DNA from: Ascochyta rabiei
Lineage: Eukaryota; Ascomycota; Dothideomycetes; Pleosporales; Didymellaceae
Assembly: GCF_004011695.2 (NCBI RefSeq)
Contig: NC_082420.1
Span: forward strand, 372,001-436,000
Direction: 5' to 3'
Length of the DNA: 64,000 nt
In this document: positions 11,637-21,355 of the stretch, piece after piece
Numbering within the stretch: position 1 is the stretch's first letter
Layout of the letters: every line of letters starts with the position of its first letter
Translations under genes and position numbers: made by a program
Notes under the pieces: generated by a model
The model's database searches: none
Seen by the model: only the letters and a program-made list of their open reading frames with translations
Told to the model about the DNA's origin: nothing

Positions 11637-13693
11637 AACCGAATTATCACAACTACACTATACTTTAACACGTCGTAACTTAATAACTATAGCAGCTATT
11701 AATAAAGCACTTATAGTAATTAATATACTAAAACTAGGTAAAAAACTTATATATTAGTATTATACTACTAGGTTTAGCGTTAACTGCGTAACTCTAGCTT
11801 AGAGACACAAGCACGTTTAGGACTCCTAGGAGACTAAGGATATTAACTAGTAACGTTTAATGCTATAACAGGAGATAGAGCTTATAAAGTATATAGAGTT
11901 GCTTAGTACTTATTACTTACTACCTACTAGAGAGATAATCTAGAATTTTGCGTTACTAGTAGCTTAAAATCTAGTTAGTAAGAGCTAGGTTACCTGCTTT
12001 ATTAATAAGTACTCTATCTATCTTATCTTACATTACTCTACTAGAATAGATTAACTATATTATAACACTAATTCCTATAATAAATATACACTCTACTTTA
12101 ACCTACTATAGTATAAAATCTCTAAATACTTTATTAAGAGTTACTATATATATAATATAGATAAGAAGGGCTTTATAATTAGTATTATAGGTAGGATAAA
12201 ATATATATTTAGTAAGCGTATATAGATAAAGGGAGAGATTAAAGCATCTATCTAGGATAGTAACTAAGCTTAGTAGACGCTTATAGCGTGTATATGTAGT
12301 AATAGGATAGTACTACTACTAGGCATTATCTATAAGTTAGCTAACGCTAGTATTAAATTAGACTAGGTAGCTAAAATTAAGCTAGGAAAACACTCTGTAA
12401 TAGTTATATTATCTCTCTTAGGGTGGACAAATAGGGATATAGGCCTTACCTAGCTTAAGTAGGTATTTAATTACTACACTAAGGAGAAAGCACAAAAAAA
12501 TTAGAAGCTTTTAATACTAGGTAGCTACAGATCCTACATAATAATAGACTTTATTAAGTACTATAATAACTATAAGATCCTTCTAGCTGTCTATTCCCCT
12601 TACTTAACCTAAACACTCTAGCTACTTAATATAATGCTATTTAAGCCTCTATTAATAGTATACTTAAAAGTAGTTATAATATACATCTATAAGGCTTAAA
12701 ATAACACACCTATTACTAGAGCAGACTTCTTCTACCTATTCTAGCTAGCGTAGATGTGTAGCTTTACTAAAAAGCTAATACTTAAGTCCTTTAAGGTAAC
12801 AGGTATCTATCTACTTAATTCTAACATTATCCTCTATTACTTTATTAAAACACTAGAGAGCTTAGATTTAGATAGGTCCTTATTATCTATTTATAGTAAT
12901 AAGGATTAGCTTAAAATAGAAACGTTGTTACAGCGTATAGTTAAAAACTAAAGTAAGAGTAATATTAAAAAGATAAGATAATTAATCTACTATATCTTAG
13001 TTAAAACCTTACTCCTCTAGTATAAGATAGATAGCCTTAAAAAGACTCTAAAGACGTAGAAGAAGCATAAAAAGAATAGTAAAACCTTAGACTTACAGTA
13101 ATAGCAGGAGTACTATAGTAGTGCAGTGTTCTAGTTACCTAGAAAGGTTAATAAAGCATACTTCTATAAGCAAGTTAGACAACATAAGGAGAAGGAGGAG
13201 AAGCTTAGAAAAGCTACTAGTAAGGAAGTAGCAGCTGCTAAGAAGCTAGTTAAGGAGAAGGAGAAGGAGGAGAGGTATGTAGCATAAGAGGCAGCTAAGG
13301 TAGTATATAAGAAGAAGAAGGCTAATATAGTAAATTAGAAGGCTAAATAGAAGGCTAAAAAGTAGTATTAATAATAAGAGCTTAATGCTGTAAAAGCTAT
13401 ATAATTACCTTAAAAGAGTAAGAAGAAAGCTTTATAAGTAACCTAGCTAAAAAAGTGTTAAAAATATAGTCCTAGGGATAATATTAGTAGTTATAGTCCC
13501 CTATGACTGTCCCTAGCTCCTCTACTTAAAACTACATCACATAGCTATAATGTTAAGTTACTAGCTAAATTTAAATAGTATATCTTTTTTATAAGTAATT
13601 AATTAGTACTACACTATAAAATTATAAAATAATAGCTGTTATAGGTGGCTCTATAGCCTTATCTAATTTTAAGCGTTGAGGTGGTTTTCGGTC

Positions 13694-13729
13694 GTTGCGC
13701 GACTCCGGTCGTTGCGCGCACGGACACGG
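13694..13729 (-). repeat. Right terminal inverted repeat
   Basis: Exact reverse complement of 11601..11636, followed by TA. Two bases later an open reading frame begins that leads into the HET gene. Confidence 0.95.
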
Positions 13730-13732
13730 TAA

Positions 13733-15784
13733 GCGCCGGCATCACAACAAGCTACTTCTGATAGGTTATCGTTTGTCCTCTACTGTCGGCGAGCCGCCGC
13801 TCATCATCTACTAGATCATACCTACCGTCTTGAGATCGACCTAAAGTACGATCAAACTCGAATTAAGCATGTTTTCCTCTTAGAACAGCGCAACGGGGCT
13901 GTCACTGGTCCCGACAAGCATTCAGTTCATGTGGTATATCGAACGCCAGGGGAACCTGCTTTCCAATCAGCCAGCTCGAATAATCCATCACCCCGCGGAG
14001 AATGTGCAGCAGCGCTGCGGTGGCTGAAGGAGTGTAAATGTTACAGTCCACGTTCACAACCTTTTTACCCAGCACGGCTTCTCAGTCTTGAGCAATTGAA
14101 AGCTTCCAACGCCAGAAATAAAACCTTTCCGCTCGTTTACGATCGTACAGCAGTGAAGGTCCATCTCATTGAAACAGAGCCTTGGTTTGGCACAAAGGGC
14201 AAAGGAGCAGGCTATAGCGGCGGCAACAAGCAGTATGTGACGTTGTCGCATTGTTGGGGTGGCGTCGTTAGCCATCAACTGACCAGGGATAACTACAGCG
14301 ATTTCGCTCTGGGCATACCTGTCAACGATCTACCGAAGACATTCCAAGACGCTGTGTATTTCGCGGCTAGTCTTGAGGAAGTTGGATATATCTGGATTGA
14401 TTCACTATGCATCATACAGCATGATACGCAAGACTGGCTGCAACAATCAGCCGTCATGGATCGTGTATACGGTGAGACTTTTCTCAACCTTTCTGCTACA
14501 GCTTCGTTGAACAGTAATGGAGGACTTTTCAGAAACGGAGATTTCGAGCAACTGGAAGAAACAGAAATCTCTCTTAACATTGAAGGTCTTCCTCAAGCCT
14601 ATGAGAAGAAAGATCTTCCAACATGTCTTCTGGAGAGAAAGCGTCAACTTTTGCGATGCTGCATGGTCGTGGATGTTTCCTTCTGGGCGAACGAGGTTGA
14701 CAAAGGTCCGGTCAATACACGTGGCTGGGTACTCCAGGAACGGCTGCTGTCTCCAAGGGTATTACACTTTTGCTGGCATCAAATAGGCTGGGAATGCTCT
14801 TGTTCCGGAGGCATGGAGGGCCCAATTGCTAATGAGATACATCACAAAAGTTCTGCGGGCCATCAGTCAAGGTACCACAGCATCATCGAAGGTATCCGCC
14901 AGAAGACGATTGATACACACAGCGATGCGAATACAATCACATATTCCCCTCTCAATCTTTGGGCAGCCATCGTCAGGACATACTCAAAGACGGCAATTTC
15001 ACACCCACAGGACAAGCTCGTCGCTCTTTCAGGGCTGGCCAGAATTATAGCCGAGGAAACAAAGTGTGGGTATGTTGCCGGGTTATGGCGGACAGACTTC
15101 GAAAGTCAGTTGCTGTGGTTTGTTGAGCCTGCTTTTAACCAGTCCGATCGTATTTTCTCAAACCCAGCAACAATCCCGGATAACTATTATGCTCCCTCGT
15201 TTTCCTGGGCTGCCATCGACGTAACTGGCCACGGGATCACGTATACTACGATCGCCAATCGCAGCTTGTTCATTCGAGTCGAAGACATAGCAGTGGAGAC
15301 TCTTACCAACAATGAGTTTGGACTCGTTTCCGAGGCTCGAATCATGATGTGGGGAAAGCTCCGCGAAGCACGACTTGTCTCCAGACCTAGTAATCGTTTC
15401 GGTTGGTATTTGATGGACCGGGATGATCTTGACGCCGAACTACACACAAATGTGTACCTGGACTGTCCTCAGCGCGACCTTGACTGCATCGACACGCACA
15501 CACGAGTGTTTGTTCTACCTGTGGTAAGTGAAGTCGGTAATGTTGGGACTTCCAGGAATGAATATTTGCTTTGCCTGATCCTGCGCTTGGATCGGAAAGA
15601 TGCAACGTTCAGGCGCATCGGCATGACAAAATTGAGCCCGCATGCAGATAGGAAAGCCATGAAGAGCTTGTTAGTCGATGGAAGGGCTGGTTACAAGATC
15701 CTTGAGGTACTATCGAGTGATGCGATGCTACCCCATGATGTCTACGATCGAAAGACCGGAATGCACAGACTGTTTCTTGTTTGA
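13733..15784 (+). CDS. HET-domain protein lacking its 5' end
   Basis: HET proteins mediate heterokaryon incompatibility or related cell-death and recognition responses. The HET block is clear: YVTLSHCWGG, LPKTFQDAVYFAASLEEVGY, IWIDSLCIIQHD, VMDRVYGETFLNLSAT, then TRGWVLQERLLSPRVLHF and QIGWEC. A typical HET C-terminal half follows (DKLVALSGLARI, PSFSWAAID). The frame is open from 13733, just after the transposon end, to the stop at 15784 (683 codons). It has no ATG before the HET block; its longest tracked part starts at a GTG (13931). The residues before 13931 (HTYRLEIDLKYDQ) look like the usual pre-HET segment. The true start, with the N-terminal exon, should therefore lie left of the transposon or has been lost. 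No introns are needed in what remains. It is probably a 5'-truncated or transposon-separated gene. Confidence 0.75.
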   Translation, partial: APASQQATSDRLSFVLYCRRAAAHHLLDHTYRLEIDLKYDQTRIKHVFLLEQRNGAVTGPDKHSVHVVYRTPGEPAFQSASSNNPSPRGECAAALRWLKECKCYSPRSQPFYPARLLSLEQLKASNARNKTFPLVYDRTAVKVHLIETEPWFGTKGKGAGYSGGNKQYVTLSHCWGGVVSHQLTRDNYSDFALGIPVNDLPKTFQDAVYFAASLEEVGYIWIDSLCIIQHDTQDWLQQSAVMDRVYGETFLNLSATASLNSNGGLFRNGDFEQLEETEISLNIEGLPQAYEKKDLPTCLLERKRQLLRCCMVVDVSFWANEVDKGPVNTRGWVLQERLLSPRVLHFCWHQIGWECSCSGGMEGPIANEIHHKSSAGHQSRYHSIIEGIRQKTIDTHSDANTITYSPLNLWAAIVRTYSKTAISHPQDKLVALSGLARIIAEETKCGYVAGLWRTDFESQLLWFVEPAFNQSDRIFSNPATIPDNYYAPSFSWAAIDVTGHGITYTTIANRSLFIRVEDIAVETLTNNEFGLVSEARIMMWGKLREARLVSRPSNRFGWYLMDRDDLDAELHTNVYLDCPQRDLDCIDTHTRVFVLPVVSEVGNVGTSRNEYLLCLILRLDRKDATFRRIGMTKLSPHADRKAMKSLLVDGRAGYKILEVLSSDAMLPHDVYDRKTGMHRLFLV

Positions 15785-16638
15785 AGAAGTGTCTGGGTTA
15801 GATAGATCCGATTCATAGTTTGCAACACATTCTGCAGACCCCGAACGTCCCGTACCAACGTCAAGAAACATGCAAAACACAACAAGTAGACTTAGACCTG
15901 GTCATATCCCTTAGCATTTCCATATCATGTTGCGTTTGACGTGAATTCTGACTGCACATGACATTCTATGTTATGTTCGGCTTATCTCACACATCACAAC
16001 TGCCTACTACATGCACACATTGCTGAGTCGCACACTAGAGTGTGCTAGACCTACCTGTCTATAGATTCAATCATCACAAACTCTCTCACGAAAGTCACGA
16101 ACCGAGACCCATGACTTCAACGCGACCCAAAGTTCGCTCCACTACTGTGACGATGACAGGCACCTTCGTTTACCCTTCCCAGAGTTGTCAACAAACAAAT
16201 TTGATCGACGTTTTGATTCGTGAACAGACCAAGGGCTGGGACTTGCACAGCTCCACGGATAGCGGTATGCAACGTGCACGCCCAAAATGGTATCAAACAG
16301 GCGATCAAATTTGTTTGTTGACAACTCTGAGTCCCTTCCTCTACCACCTATTGGGCTCTCTCGCTCAGAGACGTACGAGCGAGTGTACGTTGACGGATTA
16401 TCCTGGATGAGTTCTGCCGTCCTCTGTTGTGCAGGAGGCAAGCGGGTTGGGTGGAGTGGAACGAACTGCACAGGTTTGCCAAGGTAATGTCATCTCGTGT
16501 GGAACTGACATCAAGTTGGAGGTAGATCAAGGTGGTGGTTGACCTGACGTATTGCCAAGCCAAAGGGTCACTGAGCAAGACACTATACTCATAGAAAGCA
16601 AAAGGTAGTAAATAGTGCTCAAGAATCAAAAACAAACG
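15785..16638. other. Intergenic with an inverted-repeat element
   Basis: Apart from the inverted-repeat element at 16180..16329 I see no gene. Short frames here are the inverted repeat read on both strands. Confidence 0.5.
16180..16329. repeat. 150-bp element with 28-bp perfect inverted repeats
   Basis: Arms 16180..16207 and 16302..16329 are perfectly complementary (CAGAGTTGTCAACAAACAAA onwards). Complementarity continues weakly inwards. The loop is about 94 bp. CCCTTCC occurs just left of the left arm (16173-16179) and three bases right of the right arm (16333-16339), possibly a degraded target duplication. Size and structure suggest a small non-autonomous DNA element (MITE-like); no family recognised. 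Confidence 0.8.
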
Positions 16639-19600
16639 CTACCACATCTTCCCCTTCCCCTTTCCATTCCCCTTCCAACTCTCGAGCTTCGGACTCAGCG
16701 CCGGGAACTGATCCTCCTCCAACTCTTTCCGACTCTGCTCTTCGGCGAGACTCAGCTGCATCGCGAACTCAAGATCTGACAACTCGTTGCCATTACTCGA
16801 GCCAGCATTTGCCTTGCCTTTCTTGGCTGGACTACTCCACGGCGAAGCAGACTTCTTGCCTTTGGCGTACTTGATGGGTATATCAAACGCAGGGGAGTCC
16901 ATTGGATCGGAGTAGGATCCACCACCATTGCTTTCCTCAAGGGAGAGCCGAATGGCTTCTGCGATGTCGGGGTCAATTTCTTCATCACCCGTCCCATTCT
17001 GTGAAGGAACCTTAGAATGAATGGATTCAGGTTTGACAGTCTCCTGCCGGGATAGTTCGATGAATTCGCTTTCACGACGCTTCCTCTCCTCCGCCTCCAA
17101 GCTTTCTTGAGACAGAATCGCGGCATAAGCAAGTGCTTCGTCTTCGTCGTCGAGTAGTTCGGTACCGAAGCGAGCAGCCTGCCGCTCAGCCTGTTTGCGT
17201 CTCTGAACCTTGTCGCGCTCTAGCTCGAATTGTTCGTTCTCGATGTAGCCTTTCAGGTTCACTCTCCCAGTACCGGTGAAGCGTTCGTTGGCCTGATTCG
17301 TACCGCGCTCAGTTCGGCGAAGGCGGCGCTTGCTGCTTTTATACTGGTCGGCAGCCGCAGAACTGAAACTCCACCAGCGTAGCTGATTGCCCAATGAAAC
17401 GGCACCTCGCAGGACAGTCGGATCTGGGTCTAGACATACGGCGCCAGCGGCAAACATGTTGATGCCTACACCTTGCGCGGACGCTTGCGCTTGCACGAGT
17501 CTTCTTCGAGCGCGAGACGCATGACGTGAGTGTAACGTCGTAATGGGCGACATGCTGGATGCAAGCGGATCCCATGCTTGCACCAGACCGTCATTGCCAC
17601 CAGCGACAAGGTAGAGGGAGGTTAAGGCTAAAGATGAGATCTCAGGCGAGTCAGTGTAGATGATTCGGAGCGGCTCGATGTTGTTGGAATACTCTAAGGA
17701 GCGTGAAACCGGGGCTCTCACGTCCCAAAGAAGTACGACTCCACCTTTTGTGCCTGCAGCTATAAGTCGGGCCCGCTGACCTGGAATATCCGCAGGTGAA
17801 GCTGGTTGGCTTGCAACAGACATTGGCGAAGAGTATGGCGACGATGCTGTGGAGGCTGTCGAGAACCCAAGTGCTGGATCTTCCGATAGCGTCATTGTTG
17901 CAAAAGTAGAGATGTCCAGCGTCGTCACTGCTAGTCGAGTCCCTTTGAAACCGCCGAAGGTAAATTTGGAGCGCCGCCACTCTTCCACGAGGTCGGCTCG
18001 CTCAGGTGAGCTACTGGTCGATATGTATGAAGAGCTGCGGTTGCGTAAAGGTACTTTGATAGCATCCGGAGTCCCGGTACCAGATCCGCCAAATAGCGAC
18101 GTAGGTTGGGACATCTGTGGCGTTGCAGTACGGGCGGAATTGGTAGTGCTCTTGTCTTTCTCGTGTGTGTTCCATCGAGTGTAGCGAGTGACGTCGGCAC
18201 TGTTTCCTTCGTCGAGTCCACATTCAAAGACAACCATAGCTTCGCCGGCATCGTTGCCATCATCGCCAGCGAAATCAACTTCGAGGCGCCTGCGCATGTC
18301 CCAGCCGAGACAAGACTTACGAAAGTCTTTAGGCGGTTTGCGTAAGAACTGTTGAATTTCCCTTGTCTCCGCAGCAATCTGTTGCTTGCCCAAGCCCATC
18401 CCATCCCATGACGTACGAGGCGAATAGCTTCCATCAACCTCAGCATCGCTGTATGGATCCGGTCTTGCGGCACGCCGACTAGGCTCAACGAGACTCCAAT
18501 AGACGCTTCGTCCTGTGAGCCAGGCCAAGTACTCTGCAGGTTCCGCGATATCGGTCGTGGTAGCTTGGCTACGAGAGGGGAACTTGGTAAGGTAGAACAG
18601 CTCGCCAAGCGCGTTTAGAGCCACTGCCCAGATACGATTCTGGGTTTGTCGCTTAGAAGAGTAGTTGTCATCCACGACGATGGAGATGATTGGAACACCA
18701 GGGCTGAGAATCCAACGAGCAGTCAGCTCGCCACGCTGCAGGCGTGACGCCTTTACGCCATCTGTGCCGACACTGCAAGCGGTGACAACACCAGCAGCAG
18801 AGCCCATCATCATGCCGATGGTGCCTTGTGAGAGTGTTGGTATTGTGTTTGACTTTGCGATCCATACACAGCAAATAGCCCCACAATCAAGACCCAGCTT
18901 AGGTATCCCAAGTTCAGGATTGCTAAAGTCCAGAGGCTCTGCGATAAAACGGCCGCGCATCTCGTCAGTAGCACGGTAGTAGCACGAGCCTTCCGGGCAG
19001 CCTTGACCGTAAATCATACCGTGAGGCTGCGATACGTCCATAACGTTCGGGCATCCCACGACTTCCCCAGGTCCAAGCCCCCACTCGGCAGTACCAGGAA
19101 AGCGTTCTGAGAATTGGCTGTAGAAGTTGGGGTCACTTAGACCCCAGGGATCTACCTTTGCGACTGTCGGGTCGCTCGCAGTCACCATACCAACATCATC
19201 TGCGCCATGTATGAAACGGGGCTCTTTCTTGTTGAGGCCGGTGCCGAACGAAGCGTGTAGGTGGTTGATCGTTGTGTATGTTTTGGCTTCATAGGTCACC
19301 ACGGGGTGAACACTTTGCACTAGACCAGCGCGAGACGGGGTCGAGGTATCCTGCATGGGCTTGCCACGTACCAGAGAGCGCAGCATCCTAGTACGCAAAA
19401 TGTATTCGCTTCTCCAAGATGCCAGTGCGGTTAGTCTTGTGAACCTCCTCTTTTCAGAACGCACATGATCGCCATTTTCGTCTGCGTTCGCGCGGAATGA
19501 AGCATCTTCCAGAGCAGCCGGACCCGGGAAATAGCGGGCAAAAGCTACTTGCCACGCGTGCGGTGTCGTGACAAGGTCGTTAAAGCGTCGAGAAACAAGC

Positions 19601-20058
19601 GCAACAGCGGCGAGATCATTCGGCGACAAGTGCGCAATGGCGTGTATCAAGACCTCATTGGGCAGATGCGCGATTGGAGACCGCTTGTCGTCAGGCTTCC
19701 GGTTGCTCTTAATGACCTCGAACAGAGGCCCTTCAGTGTGTTTTCTTGCAGGTTTGGACAGTGCTTTCTCATATTCGTCAATTCTATTCCTCGGCGGAGG
19801 TGTCGACAGTCTGAGACCTTTCAATCCCTCGGTCTCAACATCGCCATTCGCACTGCGCGACTCAGAACGCGTCGCGTCGCGCGTGTCGCCACCGGACGGT
19901 GACTCAGATTCTCCTCGCGACCTCTGTAGGTAAGATTGCAGAGGAGGCTGCGGGTCATCATCGCGGCGTTGTCCATGCTGGGAGAATAGTTGAGGGTTTC
20001 CGGGGGCAATTGGTGGAGTGGAGGCGTTTTCGAATTCGTTTGGAGACTCTGGCTGCAT
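16639..20058 (-). CDS. F-box/WD40 protein with C-terminal ubiquitin-interacting motifs
   Basis: Probable substrate receptor of an SCF ubiquitin ligase. It is a single exon of 1139 aa with real ATG at 20058. A disordered Pro/Ser-rich N-terminus leads to an F-box near residues 125-175 (IAHLPNEVLIHAIAHLSPND, ALVSRRFNDLV, WQVAFARYFPG). A WD40-like region follows (GGVVLLWDVRAP, GGNDGLVQAWDP). Near the C-terminus are two ubiquitin-interacting motifs, DPDIAEAIRLSLEES and DLEFAMQLSLAEEQ. The tail is GKGKGKMW. F-box plus WD40 plus UIMs is the architecture of yeast Ufo1; S. pombe Pof10 is a related F-box/WD protein. Orthology is inferred from architecture only. Confidence 0.85.
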   Translation of the reverse strand: MQPESPNEFENASTPPIAPGNPQLFSQHGQRRDDDPQPPLQSYLQRSRGESESPSGGDTRDATRSESRSANGDVETEGLKGLRLSTPPPRNRIDEYEKALSKPARKHTEGPLFEVIKSNRKPDDKRSPIAHLPNEVLIHAIAHLSPNDLAAVALVSRRFNDLVTTPHAWQVAFARYFPGPAALEDASFRANADENGDHVRSEKRRFTRLTALASWRSEYILRTRMLRSLVRGKPMQDTSTPSRAGLVQSVHPVVTYEAKTYTTINHLHASFGTGLNKKEPRFIHGADDVGMVTASDPTVAKVDPWGLSDPNFYSQFSERFPGTAEWGLGPGEVVGCPNVMDVSQPHGMIYGQGCPEGSCYYRATDEMRGRFIAEPLDFSNPELGIPKLGLDCGAICCVWIAKSNTIPTLSQGTIGMMMGSAAGVVTACSVGTDGVKASRLQRGELTARWILSPGVPIISIVVDDNYSSKRQTQNRIWAVALNALGELFYLTKFPSRSQATTTDIAEPAEYLAWLTGRSVYWSLVEPSRRAARPDPYSDAEVDGSYSPRTSWDGMGLGKQQIAAETREIQQFLRKPPKDFRKSCLGWDMRRRLEVDFAGDDGNDAGEAMVVFECGLDEGNSADVTRYTRWNTHEKDKSTTNSARTATPQMSQPTSLFGGSGTGTPDAIKVPLRNRSSSYISTSSSPERADLVEEWRRSKFTFGGFKGTRLAVTTLDISTFATMTLSEDPALGFSTASTASSPYSSPMSVASQPASPADIPGQRARLIAAGTKGGVVLLWDVRAPVSRSLEYSNNIEPLRIIYTDSPEISSLALTSLYLVAGGNDGLVQAWDPLASSMSPITTLHSRHASRARRRLVQAQASAQGVGINMFAAGAVCLDPDPTVLRGAVSLGNQLRWWSFSSAAADQYKSSKRRLRRTERGTNQANERFTGTGRVNLKGYIENEQFELERDKVQRRKQAERQAARFGTELLDDEDEALAYAAILSQESLEAEERKRRESEFIELSRQETVKPESIHSKVPSQNGTGDEEIDPDIAEAIRLSLEESNGGGSYSDPMDSPAFDIPIKYAKGKKSASPWSSPAKKGKANAGSSNGNELSDLEFAMQLSLAEEQSRKELEEDQFPALSPKLESWKGNGKGKGKMW

Positions 20059-21168
20059 AAAACTGTCGTAGTAGGAGATGTATAGGCGTACGACTGAGCT
20101 GTAGTACAGTACTCAGTCAGAGTCAGGATATGCGTGCGCGGGGCGGGAGATGACTTGAGTGGTGTTGGCGAGATAGGGGCAATCTTCACGGAGTTTTGGT
20201 GACCAGGGAACCGCCAAGACCAACAACCATCATGCATCATGACGAGGGCCAATTGCAGATAGACCGAACGTGGGGCAGTCACGAACCTCACAATGGCAGA
20301 TTTTCGACGCTCATCTGCTCCGCATATCTCGCTAGATTCGTTGCTAACATCTTCTTGTGTTTCTGCCTGCATCTGTTTGTCCTTCTTTGTTCATGTACTA
20401 TCCAAAGTCAGGCCGACACTCTTGTAGATCTAGTGTTGCGATAGCCTCGTAAAAACACCACAACTTTTTCGGTGCTCTGTGTTGCAAGACCAAACCCCAC
20501 CACATCCAGCACACTTGAACATTTGGACCTCACCTAGACTTCACCTGGACTTCACCTGGACTTCACCTGGACTTCACCTGGACTTCACCCTAGCCCTCCA
20601 CGATGCACGCCCACCTTCTCCGTTAGCCAGATCTACCGCCAACTCCATCAACCTCCATGGTCGCGAGTTTCGAAACGAACATGAGCACATAAACCCATGA
20701 CCCGACGAGCCGCCTCAGCTTCTGTATTGTAGTTTCTACCGCCATCGACTGGAGCGATGAAGGTCTTGAACTTGGGGTTGACAAGTGAATCCTCGACGAC
20801 GCAGCAGTTGTCATTACGATAATTGATGAAGTAGGAGGCTGTCTGTTCTTCAAGCTGTGATGAACTCGGAGCTGTGTGCTAGGCAGGAAGAAGCTCAAGA
20901 ACGTCTGCAAAGTTTCATTTGCAAGGGTGTGTTTCTTAGGGCACGGAAGAGGAGAAGGAGATTGGGTAAGTAGTCTAGTCTGCGAGCGTTTCCGGCGCAT
21001 ATCTGAGGTTGAACCGGTCAACAAGAATGCGTGTGTGGCTTGACCTTCGCGGGTGCTGTGCACCTTCCCCAGTATCCTCAAGAGACCAAAAACCGAGTTT
21101 AAGCGAGTAGCACGACAGGCAAAAAAGATTTGAGCCCTCAAACTCGACATGGTGAACAGAACAAGGGC
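20059..21168. other. Intergenic with minisatellite and one doubtful ORF
   Basis: Holds the promoter of the F-box/WD40/UIM gene, an 11-bp tandem repeat near 20524-20588, and a minus-strand frame 20623..21150 (175 codons from a real ATG) with no recognisable domain. The ORF is Ser/Thr/Arg-rich and its end overlaps nothing known. I regard it as unproven. Confidence 0.35.
20524..20588. repeat. 11-bp tandem repeat, about five copies
   Basis: Unit TCACCTGGACT repeated about five times; the first copy has one change (TCACCTAGACT) and the array ends in TCACCCTAG. It lies upstream of the F-box/WD40/UIM gene on the other strand. Confidence 0.9.
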
Positions 21169-21174
21169 AAAAAA
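21169..21174 (-). terminator. Pol III T-run after the tRNA
   Basis: Six consecutive T on the minus strand, two bases beyond the discriminator base of the tRNA-Pro. This is the standard RNA polymerase III stop signal, and it supports Pol III rather than Pol II transcription of the interrupted tRNA gene. Confidence 0.85.
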
Positions 21175-21211
21175 GGGGTCTTGCCGCGACTCGAACGCGG
21201 GGCCTCTCGCA

Positions 21212-21225
21212 CGTTTACTTAGGTA
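21212..21225 (-). other. Canonical 14-nt tRNA intron after base 37
   Basis: Sits directly 3' of the anticodon at the universal eukaryotic site. Its CCTAAG pairs with CTTAGG around the anticodon, extending the anticodon helix as in ordinary pre-tRNAs cut by the SEN endonuclease. Confidence 0.88.
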
Positions 21226-21236
21226 CCCTAAGCGAG

Positions 21237-21289
21237 CTATCGTATGTTAGGATGGAAGAACGTATGAGGTGATCTTTGGATCGACTTAC
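21237..21289 (-). other. Intron 2 of tRNA-Pro (53 nt, GT-AG type)
   Basis: Begins GTAAGTCGATCC, has the ideal fungal branch sequence CCTAAC, and ends ACGATAG. It lies after tRNA base 26, at the D-arm/anticodon-arm junction. Confidence 0.87.
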
Positions 21290-21303
21290 AATCATACCAC
21301 TAG

Positions 21304-21355
21304 CTGGATTGTTGTCAGATGGAGCTCGAAAGCTAGGTTTGTGGGTTGAACTTAC
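21304..21355 (-). other. Intron 1 of tRNA-Pro (52 nt, GT-AG type)
   Basis: Begins GTAAGTTCAACC, has CTGAC 13 nt before the end, and ends AATCCAG. It lies after tRNA base 11, inside the D stem. Its length equals that of nuclear mRNA introns in this window. Confidence 0.85.

Larger units (their letters stand above)
11599..13731. mobile_element. RIP-decayed Tc1/mariner element of Fot1/pogo type
   Basis: The element is 2129 bp (11601..13729) flanked by TA on both sides (11599-11600 and 13730-13731), the target duplication of Tc1/mariner elements. The ends are 36-bp perfect inverted repeats. The interior is very AT-rich, TpA-rich and full of stops in all frames, as RIP produces. In spite of this, plus-strand translation around 12420-12870 still shows the pattern of a pogo/Fot1 DDE transposase: GWTN, FIKYYNNYKILLAVYSPYLT, FFYLF, TGIYLLN. 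A Lys/Glu-rich tail follows near 13170-13400. About 2 kb is the usual length of a Fot1-like element. It is not coding now. It sits directly against the HET gene to its right. Confidence 0.88.

Noticed and set aside
11476..13737. TAAGCGCC direct repeat and TAGCTTGTTGTG inverted match in both transposon flanks, as an outer nested element
   Set aside because: Only 8 and 12 bp long and not at matching distances; likely chance.
20623..21150. A 175-codon minus-strand frame with real ATG next to the tRNA
   Set aside because: No recognisable motif and uneven composition; mentioned in the intergenic entry only.
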